Shown: in pieces, positions 1-5,316 of the stretch
Position numbering within the stretch: position 1 is the first letter of the stretch
Layout: the number at the start of each line of letters is the position of its first letter
NCBI GenBank assembly: GCA_030064795.1
Contig: JASJEI010000570.1
Location: 1 to 5,968, forward strand
DNA: 5,968 nucleotides
From: Pleurocapsa sp. MO_226.B13
GTDB taxonomy: Bacteria > Cyanobacteriota > Cyanobacteriia > Cyanobacteriales > Xenococcaceae
Direction: 5' to 3'
Notes under the pieces: generated by a model
What the model was told of the DNA's origin: nothing
The model's database searches: none
Seen by the model: only the letters and a program-made list of their open reading frames with translations
Translations under genes and position numbers: made by a program

Positions 1-1604
1 GATCGCTAACTTCAAAAGAGGAATATCCTCCTGGACAACGCCGAAGTGGAAAAGCCTGTGCTAAAGGATACAGGGGACGGAAACGAGGGCAAGTAGTGAG
101 AACTCGTAGTACCATGGCGATCGCCCATACCAGTGAATGGTTAGGAACCTTTGGCGCTCCAGGAAATGGAACACCTGAACCAGAGCTGCAAAGAGCCTGC
201 TTGGTCATTCAATCTTACCTAAAACAGCATAATCTGCCAGGGAATCGGGCAATGGTGAGGCTGGATGGATACTATGGGTTGCCTAAGTTCGTCAATCAAA
301 TTCAAGAGCATCAATTGGGGGATCTATTACGCAGTCGAGATTATGGATTGCTCCAGCATCAGTCAATTCAAACCCGTCTACAAGAGACTCCTGTGGAGTT
401 ATGGTCTCCCATACGAGTGCCATCAAGTCCGTGAAGTCTTTGACCTGGGATTGGTCGAAGATAGTTGGACTGGCTATACTCAACCAGTTCGTTTAATTGT
501 GGTTCGTACCCTCCATAACCCAAAGCGCAAGCATCGAATCGGCAAAAAAATGGGAGATTTTATTTACGAACTATTTATCACCGACCATCCTCAGAATGGG
601 TTGAGCGGTTGTGACCTTCTCAGTCTCTATTACGGTCGAGGGGGAGAGCGAAAAGCTTTTGGGAGATGAAGATGTTGAACAAGATGGCGATCGCTGGTGC
701 AGTTGGCATCCCCAAGGTCAAGAATTCTGGCAGCTCCTTAGTCAGTGGGTCTGGAATTGGCGGTTATGGGCAGGCAATGCCCACCAGCCCCAACTACTAC
801 GGCAAACCATTTGGTCTCCCACACAACCAGCAAGTTTCAATCCCCCCGAAAGTGAGGCGACCAAGGATGAGCCATTTAAACTATCAGAAAATTCATCGAC
901 AGATAATGTTTCTGGTGTTGACGCTGCCGAGTATGGTCCAATGCAAGTGTCTGGGGGATGGGCCAGAAGCCGCAACAAGTTTTCCGGTGACGATTTCACC
1001 CTGGTCGATGAACGGACATTAATTTGTCCAGCATTGAATCCTATGTATCGTCGGGAAGTGAGACACAATCGCTACGGGGACAAGCTGATCTTGTTTGGGA
1101 TTAATCCCCGAACCTGCCAGCAATGCTCCCTTAAATCGAGCGTGTTTAGCTGATGGCTCCAAAGGCACTGGGGGACGACGAATTACAGTAAAGAGTAAAA
1201 AGTTATCGAGTCCTTCAACAGAACCCCAAGCTCAAGCTACCTTAAAGCCCAAACCTGTTGTTCAATCCACACCAGTTAAGGACAACTCCTCGAAAAATCA
1301 ACCCTCTCGGCCTGTACTGTGGTTAGACTTTCCTACAACCCGACTACGACGAGCTCTTAGCCATCAGCTACGACAGCAACAACTTGTCATTGAATCCATT
1401 AGCGCAACGAAGCCGATAACCAAACAACCAAACCAACTTACAAGAGACCAACGAGCGCACCGCCGTTTATCATGGACACAACGATGGTCAAGAAATTCAA
1501 TCCTAGATACAGCGGCTCATTGGCGAGTTACTCTCTTGGGAATTTCTTCAGCCATCCTAGATTGGCTCGGCAGTCTCAAACCCAGCCCTGTCTTAATAAT
1601 TTGA
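1..1604 (+). pseudogene. DDE-type transposase, 5'-truncated by the window edge and broken by three frameshifts
   Basis: The coding frame is already open at position 3, well upstream of the first ATG at 114, and reads KGYRGRKRGQVVRTRSTMAI, so the true start lies outside the window. Segments run in frame from 3 to about 410, then about 411-662, 663-1134 and 1135-1604. Removing one base in each of CCC (408-410), TTTTGGG (657-663) and AAA (1133-1135) restores a continuous protein of about 532 residues. Visible transposase hallmarks are the LDG motif with a likely catalytic Asp (codon 264-266), the YGRGGERKAFG motif with a likely catalytic Glu (646-648), the RWCSWHPQGQEFWQLLSQWV block after it, a Cys cluster (CQQCSLNRAC after repair, near 1118-1146), and a basic tail with LTRDQRAHRRLSW. 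These match large DDE transposases of cyanobacteria and Chloroflexi as I remember them. I cannot assign the IS family: the Cys cluster recalls IS1182, but here it follows the catalytic Glu rather than preceding it. No terminal inverted repeat can be defined because the left end is missing. As sequenced it should not make an active transposase. Confidence 0.85.
117..124. repeat. HIP1 octamer GCGATCGC (first of five copies)
   Basis: Perfect GCGATCGC palindromes lie at 117-124, 687-694, 2554-2561, 4124-4131 and 4330-4337. All five are inside genes: two in the transposase remnant, one in the RES toxin and two in the relaxase. HIP1 is a highly repeated octamer typical of many cyanobacterial genomes and is the main evidence for the host group. 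Its presence in the toxin and relaxase genes suggests these have resided in cyanobacteria for a long time. Confidence 0.9.
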
Positions 1605-1675
1605 ACCTCATTGCGCATCTCGTGGGCATTTAAGGGCGAGAAATATTAAGTTGTTGTACGAATCATCAGTTTACC

Positions 1676-1717
1676 AAGTTGTGCAACTTTGACAACTATG
1701 TTAGACTCAACATAGGT
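1676..1717 (+). promoter_or_regulatory. Probable promoter and operator of the toxin-antitoxin operon
   Basis: A perfect -35 hexamer TTGACA (1689-1694) stands about 16 bp before a weak -10 (CATAGG, 1711-1716). The region is packed with dyads: AAGTTG-TG-CAACTT (1676-1681 and 1684-1689) abuts the -35, and CTATGTT-AGACTC-AACATAG (1696-1702 and 1709-1715) fills the -35/-10 spacer and the -10. AAGTTGT also occurs further upstream at 1648-1654. Toxin-antitoxin operons are commonly autorepressed by the antitoxin or its complex binding such dyads, so this is a plausible autoregulatory operator. The sequence shows the dyads; binding is inferred. Confidence 0.5.
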
Positions 1718-1747
1718 CGATTTAACAATATTTTGGTTGCAGGAAAA

Positions 1748-2266
1748 ATGATAATAATCGATAAACAAGAGTTAATTAAGAAGGTATCGGCTTCAGTTGA
1801 ATCTGAAATATCACTCGATAAGCTGTTTGATATTTTGGAAACTTTGACATTGGCAGCAAACGAAGCAGATCCCCTACTCAAAGCAAAATTAAAAGGATTA
1901 GAAGTGAAGCAGCAGTTGCTCTCCCAAGATGGCGAACCCTTGAATAGTCAAGAAGTAGCCGAGCTACTGGGTATGACTCGTCAAGCAGTAGATAAAAGAC
2001 GCAACCATAACAAATTATTGGGGCTTTCATTAGGTAAAAGAGGCTATCGCTATCCAGAATGGCAGTTTAAAGATGGGGGTATATTACCTGGATGGGAATC
2101 AGTTTTGGCTGCTCTTACAGAAATATCACCCTGGGGTAAACTACAGTTTATGTTGAGTGGAGATATAAGGTTAGAGGGAAAAACGCCCTTAGAATGCTTG
2201 CAAATAGGAGAAACAGAAAAAGTAGTAGCAGCAGCAAAAGCATATGGGCAACAAGTCGCAGCGTGA
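1748..2266 (+). CDS. Antitoxin with Xre/MbcA/ParS-type toxin-binding domain
   Basis: The product (172 aa from ATG 1748) is the likely antitoxin of a RES/Xre type II pair, binding and neutralising the toxin encoded just downstream and probably repressing the shared promoter. Residues 1-60 are mostly helical and charged. Residues about 65-93 contain a helix-turn-helix (LNSQEVAELLGMTRQAVDKR). Residues about 113-172 (LPGWESVLAALTE, then TPLECLQIGETEKVVAAAKA) match the C-terminal toxin-binding domain of this antitoxin family. I chose ATG 1748, preceded by AGGA at 1741-1744, although the spacing is short. The frame stays open upstream to a TTG at 1679, but that start would put the promoter and dyads inside the gene. 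The last 23 nt overlap the toxin gene, which suggests translational coupling. The order antitoxin then toxin is usual for the family. Confidence 0.85.
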   Translation: MIIIDKQELIKKVSASVESEISLDKLFDILETLTLAANEADPLLKAKLKGLEVKQQLLSQDGEPLNSQEVAELLGMTRQAVDKRRNHNKLLGLSLGKRGYRYPEWQFKDGGILPGWESVLAALTEISPWGKLQFMLSGDIRLEGKTPLECLQIGETEKVVAAAKAYGQQVAA

Positions 2267-2909
2267 CCGATTACCCGCCCATCCCCTACCAACCGCAGAT
2301 TTTCAGCAACGAGTATTACCGATAACCGAATGCCAAATTACTTGGTATCGGTTAAATCCATCTCGTCATGCTTCGGCATTGTATTTCGATCGTAGTGGCA
2401 TGGGCAGGTATGATAGTTCGGGGCAGAGTTACGGTATTTTGTACGTAGCAGAAGCAGTAGAGGGAGCTTTTATCGAATCTTTTGGACGCAGCCACGGTGC
2501 AAAAGGAGTAGCTGAAGAAGACTTGAGAAATCGCAATTTATTTGAGATAGAGAGCGATCGCCAGCTAACATTGGTCGATCTTTGGGGATCGGGATTGGTA
2601 AAGATAGGTGCAGATGCTAGAATCACCTCTGGTTCGGATTACGAATTATCGAGAACTTGGGCAGAAGCAATCTATCTTCATCCCTTAAAAGTAGATGGCA
2701 TTCGGTACTATTCTCGCCATGATTGTCTTGGTGCGCGTTCCCTTGCGCCTTTCGGCGACGCGGGGTCGCACCGCAATACTCAGCTTTGTTGTGGATTATT
2801 CGATCGCACCTCTGCACATCTGAAAGAGCAAAATAGAGGAAATATAGTAGATGACAATCCTGAATTGCTGGCGGATATTTTAGAACGCTATGATTACGCT
2901 CTTTTATAA
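2244..2909 (+). CDS. RES-domain toxin with an in-frame repeat insertion
   Basis: This 221-aa protein is the toxin partner of the upstream antitoxin. Characterised RES toxins such as MbcT degrade cellular NAD+, by hydrolysis or phosphorolysis, and arrest growth; that activity is inferred here from family membership. Supporting motifs are WYRLNPSRH (Arg36), GILYVAEAVEGAFIESFGR (Tyr67, Glu78), SRTWAEAIYLHP (136-147), DGIRYYSRHD (Ser157) and LCCGLFDR (181-188); the Arg, Glu and Ser correspond to the residues that name the domain. The start at ATG 2244 overlaps the antitoxin by 23 nt. Between YSRHD and QLCCGLFDR, where family members as I remember them have only a few residues, there are about 17 extra ones (162-178) encoded by a GC-rich palindrome. 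Whether the toxin still folds and acts is unclear. The gene ends one base from the stop of the convergent relaxase gene. Confidence 0.85.
   Translation: MGNKSQRDRLPAHPLPTADFQQRVLPITECQITWYRLNPSRHASALYFDRSGMGRYDSSGQSYGILYVAEAVEGAFIESFGRSHGAKGVAEEDLRNRNLFEIESDRQLTLVDLWGSGLVKIGADARITSGSDYELSRTWAEAIYLHPLKVDGIRYYSRHDCLGARSLAPFGDAGSHRNTQLCCGLFDRTSAHLKEQNRGNIVDDNPELLADILERYDYALL
2724..2777. repeat. GC-rich palindromic element inserted in frame in the toxin gene
   Basis: The core at 2730-2772 is about 74% G+C (32 of 43 bases) inside an AT-leaning gene. It folds as an imperfect hairpin: outer arms GGTGCG (2730-2735) and CGCACC (2767-2772), a middle CCCT/GGGG pairing, and an apex CGCC (2746-2749) and GGCG (2754-2757) around a TTTC loop. 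ATTG (2722-2725) and CAAT (2774-2777) may extend the stem beyond small internal loops. It keeps the reading frame and encodes roughly LGARSLAPFGDAGSHRN, a stretch unlike the rest of the protein. This resembles the small dispersed palindromic repeats known from cyanobacteria, and the protein-coding palindromic elements of Rickettsia. Exact borders are estimated from where the RES motifs break off and resume. Confidence 0.7.
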
Positions 2910-2910
2910 A

Positions 2911-4425
2911 TTACAATTCTAATTGCTTACTACTGATGTGTTTTTTCTGGAGCGACGTGCTGTTTTCATTAGCTGGCGGACTTAAGATCTTTTTGACCTT
3001 GTTCCAATGAGTCAACCAACTTTGCTGCCAACTACTGGCATTCTCTTGAATTACTAGATTAGAAACTCTATCTGGGATTAACTGTTTATCACTATTATTA
3101 ACAACTACAGTGTCAAATTTAGTTAAATCGAGTTCTATAAGTTGCTCTGAGCGATCCAAACTCAAATACAAACAGGGGCAATCTTCCTTACTCACCAATC
3201 TATCAATTAAATAGGCAGATATAGCTTCTACGGGAGAGCTAGTGACAACCATTTTCTCAACTCGATCGCCGCTATTATTAATTTCAAACCAAAAGTGAGA
3301 ATTCTTGCTACCCAATAAGCTGCGTTTGTGCCAAATAGGTTCTCCTTTAGCATTAGCACTTAGTAAATTAGCCTCATTTAAACCAGTAGATATATGTTCT
3401 GGAATACCATAGCGAGTGAGTAGTGTCTTTTGTAGATTGTTCCACTGTTTGGGGTCTGGTATTTCCCAATCTTTCTCGATTGAATGGGCGTTAGCTAACG
3501 CTTTGAGAGGTTGTGGTAGCCAATCATCAAGGTCAATCTGTTCCCAAGAGAGAAATTGCTTATTATCTATTTCTACCGATTTACCCTGATATGCAGCTTC
3601 AATTGCGGGCATATCTCTAACTTCATCAAGATCGATGCCTCGCTCGGAGATTAACTTGGTCAAGCTACCGTTATGTAGCTTGCTACCTCTCACTTTAAAA
3701 TCTCCCAAGCGATAGCTAATACGCTTTCTTCCTTTCTCCGTAATACAGGGGCGTACATCGATTCCTAACTGCTGCATTCTGCCTATGAACGAGGTCATGG
3801 TGGGTTTATCTCGACTGGCAACATCGATTGCAGCCTCTAGTTTTACCATTACAGGAATTTCTGGTGCTGTATTTGGGTATTCCCTGCTTTCTCTTTGATA
3901 GCGTTTTAATTGGTTGGTTTTAGGTCGTTGACGATTGCATTGATGACTGGAGACAACGGGGGTTAGGTTATGTTCTACTTCTAAGGTTCTGAGAATCTTT
4001 TCTAAACGAGTTTTATCGAAACTATCGGAGACTCTCTCGCCATTAAAATCGATCGCATTGATGACTATATGGATGTGGTCGTGGTGGTGTTGCCAATCGT
4101 GTCCAGGGTCATTTTTTCCGTGGGCGATCGCGATCCATTGATTGTTGGTATAACCCAACCCATTAACAACTGCTTCGGATATTGCCACCTTAATAGAATT
4201 ATCTACTTCCCCGTCGGTAGGAGCAAATCCAATGGAAATATGCTTGACAGGTTTTTTGGTAGTCGGTCTGGTGCTGGCAATCCAGTTAAATTGATTGGCG
4301 AGTTCCCTGGCATCGGGTTCGAGTAAAAGGCGATCGCCACCAATAATCCGAGCCTCTTTATTGTCTTTGAGTAAATATTTAAACAGGCGATCGAAGTTGC
4401 TACCAGTAGTTATTTTGCCAATCAA
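2911..4425 (-). CDS. Relaxase (MobA/VirD2-type) with C-terminal Toprim-like region
   Basis: The 504-aa product is a plasmid mobilization relaxase, expected to nick oriT and stay linked to the transferred strand through a tyrosine. The N-terminal relaxase domain (about 1-160) has MIGKITTGSNFDRLFKYLLK, in which Tyr17 is the likely nucleophile, HISIGF (62-67), and the metal-binding His motif HHHDHIHIVIN (113-123). Residues about 205-265 resemble the middle region of related relaxases. Residues about 338-475 (YGIPEHISTGLNEANLL, FWFEINNSGD, VVTSSPVEAISAYL, CLYLSLD, VVVNNSD) look like a DUF3991/Toprim module with its acidic catalytic residues substituted. Translation appears to start at TTG (4425-4423): MIGKI is the usual family start, and the open frame upstream back to a TAG has no ATG, GTG or other TTG. 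TTGA overlaps the mobC stop, so coupled translation is likely. The gene converges on the RES toxin with one base between stops. Confidence 0.9.
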   Translation of the reverse strand: MIGKITTGSNFDRLFKYLLKDNKEARIIGGDRLLLEPDARELANQFNWIASTRPTTKKPVKHISIGFAPTDGEVDNSIKVAISEAVVNGLGYTNNQWIAIAHGKNDPGHDWQHHHDHIHIVINAIDFNGERVSDSFDKTRLEKILRTLEVEHNLTPVVSSHQCNRQRPKTNQLKRYQRESREYPNTAPEIPVMVKLEAAIDVASRDKPTMTSFIGRMQQLGIDVRPCITEKGRKRISYRLGDFKVRGSKLHNGSLTKLISERGIDLDEVRDMPAIEAAYQGKSVEIDNKQFLSWEQIDLDDWLPQPLKALANAHSIEKDWEIPDPKQWNNLQKTLLTRYGIPEHISTGLNEANLLSANAKGEPIWHKRSLLGSKNSHFWFEINNSGDRVEKMVVTSSPVEAISAYLIDRLVSKEDCPCLYLSLDRSEQLIELDLTKFDTVVVNNSDKQLIPDRVSNLVIQENASSWQQSWLTHWNKVKKILSPPANENSTSLQKKHISSKQLEL

Positions 4426-4796
4426 TTTACTTTTCTTTCCTGTAACTGGTTTAAGGTTTGGCGCAGTAGATTGTAAATTTTTTCTAGCATCGCTCTATCG
4501 TCGGGGTGTAGTTTGTAAATTGAACCAGAAGTTGCTTGGGTATTGTGTAGGCGAGCTAACCGATTGAGATTGTTACCCTGACGACAGAGTTCTAAATATA
4601 GAGCTTTGTCGATTGCTGGAGTTATCCAAGTCGATTTCTGATTTAAACCAGCAGCAATTAAATATCTACCCAAACTCATACCTGAAGCTTTAGCTTTAAG
4701 TTGTAGTTCTGCTTTTTCTGTAGGTGTAGCTCTAAGATCTATTCGTGCCGCTTTAAATTTTTTTTGGTGGTAACAATTATTTTTGAGTTTGGTCAT
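4422..4796 (-). CDS. mobC: MobC-like relaxosome accessory protein (ribbon-helix-helix)
   Basis: This basic 124-aa protein probably binds oriT and helps the relaxase open and nick it. The N-terminal part has a ribbon-helix-helix signature: strand ARIDLRA (17-23), then helices in TPTEKAELQLKAKASG and MSLGRYLIAAGL (24-51). The C-terminal half has LYLELCRQGNNLNRLARLHN (67-85), containing the NNLN-x-(L/I)-A motif typical of the MobC family, followed by a helical tail. Length and position, immediately upstream of the relaxase gene and overlapping it by 4 nt, are normal for mobC. The ATG at 4796-4794 is the only good start and is preceded by a weak GAAG ribosome-binding site. No clear promoter could be placed upstream. 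MobC proteins in other plasmids can also repress their own operon; nothing here proves that. Confidence 0.85.
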   Translation of the reverse strand: MTKLKNNCYHQKKFKAARIDLRATPTEKAELQLKAKASGMSLGRYLIAAGLNQKSTWITPAIDKALYLELCRQGNNLNRLARLHNTQATSGSIYKLHPDDRAMLEKIYNLLRQTLNQLQERKVN

Positions 4797-4854
4797 CGAT
4801 CTTCAAGATAAAACTTAAATAACAAGAGAAAAAAAAGGTATCGAATAAATTTGG

Positions 4855-4905
4855 TTGGGGGTTTTAGGGGAACGCCCTTAACAAGCCGTGTCGTAAGCTA
4901 ATTAC
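4855..4905 (-). other. Candidate oriT (nic region) upstream of mobC
   Basis: Origins of transfer usually lie next to the mob genes, and the stretch just upstream of mobC stands out. It is G-rich on the + strand (GGTTGGGGGTTTTAGGGG, 4853-4870), followed by AACGCCCTTAAC (4871-4882), which shares the CGCCCT core of IncQ-type nic sites such as that of R1162/RSF1010. Imperfect dyads are present: AGGG and CCCT (4866-4869 and 4875-4878), and CTTAAC with GTAAG (4877-4882 and 4892-4896). The match is short and the assignment rests mostly on position, so this is a hypothesis only. Confidence 0.3.
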
Positions 4906-5316
4906 ACTTAATAATTTAACATAAAAAGTACAGACAAAGGCACTGATTGCTAACAATATTTTTGCTAATTAATGATATAAAAATGATTATATTTGTTGCT
5001 AACTTTAATAGGAAATTATAGTATTTTTCTGTAAAATATATGTTAATTTACAGGTTTTTACATGACATATCGACTATTTATCTAATCATTTTATCTAGTC
5101 ATTTTTGGGAATAGACAAAAATTTATAGTGTCGGCTAGTATAATTTCAAGCAAAAGGCTAATATTTACTAGCAAAAAACTAGAATCTACACTTATGTCTT
5201 AAATGTAAAAATAAGTAAGTTTTTAAAGTTTTGATAAAGCCTTTCTTTGTAATCAAATAATCTCAACTGAGCGGTGAATAGGTTTTTTCTAGGCTCATAA
5301 ATACTAGATAATTAAC
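4906..5316. other. AT-rich gene-free control region with clustered short repeats
   Basis: No gene is visible here. G+C is about 24% over 4921-5220 (71 of 300 bases). Visible structure includes TTGCTAAC at 4947-4954 and 4996-5003, TTGCTAAT at 4962-4969, the tandem 13-mers at 5078-5103, the inverted pair CTGTAAA/TTTACAG (5029-5035 and 5047-5053), the inverted pair GCTAGTA/TACTAGC (5134-5140 and 5166-5172) around a perfect TATAAT (5139-5144), and six CTAG sites between 5095 and 5307. The region sits between a divergent mob operon and an unknown plasmid-type gene, so it may hold promoters in both directions and possibly a replication or partition site. The -10 TATAAT lacks a well-spaced -35 (TAGACA at 5112-5117 is 21 bp away). 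Confidence 0.4.
5078..5103. repeat. Tandem 13-bp repeat, two units
   Basis: TTATCTAATCATT (5078-5090) is followed directly by TTATCTAGTCATT (5091-5103), identical at 12 of 13 positions. Directly adjacent near-identical 13-mers are unlikely by chance even in DNA this AT-rich, and short tandem repeats of this kind are typical of protein-binding arrays near plasmid replication or partition genes. Only two units are seen, so it is not a convincing iteron array by itself. Confidence 0.6.

Noticed and set aside
1630..1638. TTAAGGGCG, inverted relative to CGCCCTTAA at 4873-4881, with AACGCCCTTA also at 2182-2191; considered as IS ends or a dispersed motif.
   Set aside because: The matches stop after 9-10 bp, one copy is inside the antitoxin coding sequence, and tens of 10-bp repeat pairs are expected by chance in 6 kb.
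1679..1747. Longer antitoxin starting at TTG 1679.
   Set aside because: It would place the TTGACA promoter and both dyads inside the gene and adds residues unrelated to the family start; ATG 1748 has an AGGA upstream.
4295..4567. A 90-codon plus-strand open frame across the mobC-relaxase junction, and another at 4069-4326.
   Set aside because: Both lie antisense to strongly supported relaxase and MobC coding sequence and show no family motifs.
5029..5053. CTGTAAA/TTTACAG hairpin, considered as a terminator or operator.
   Set aside because: At 76% A+T several 7-bp inverted repeats are expected by chance in 500 bp, and no U-run follows the stem; kept only as part of the region description.
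4797..5316. Search for a CRISPR array, tRNA or other structured RNA gene.
   Set aside because: The repeats are too short and irregular for a CRISPR array, and no cloverleaf or known RNA motif could be recognised by eye.
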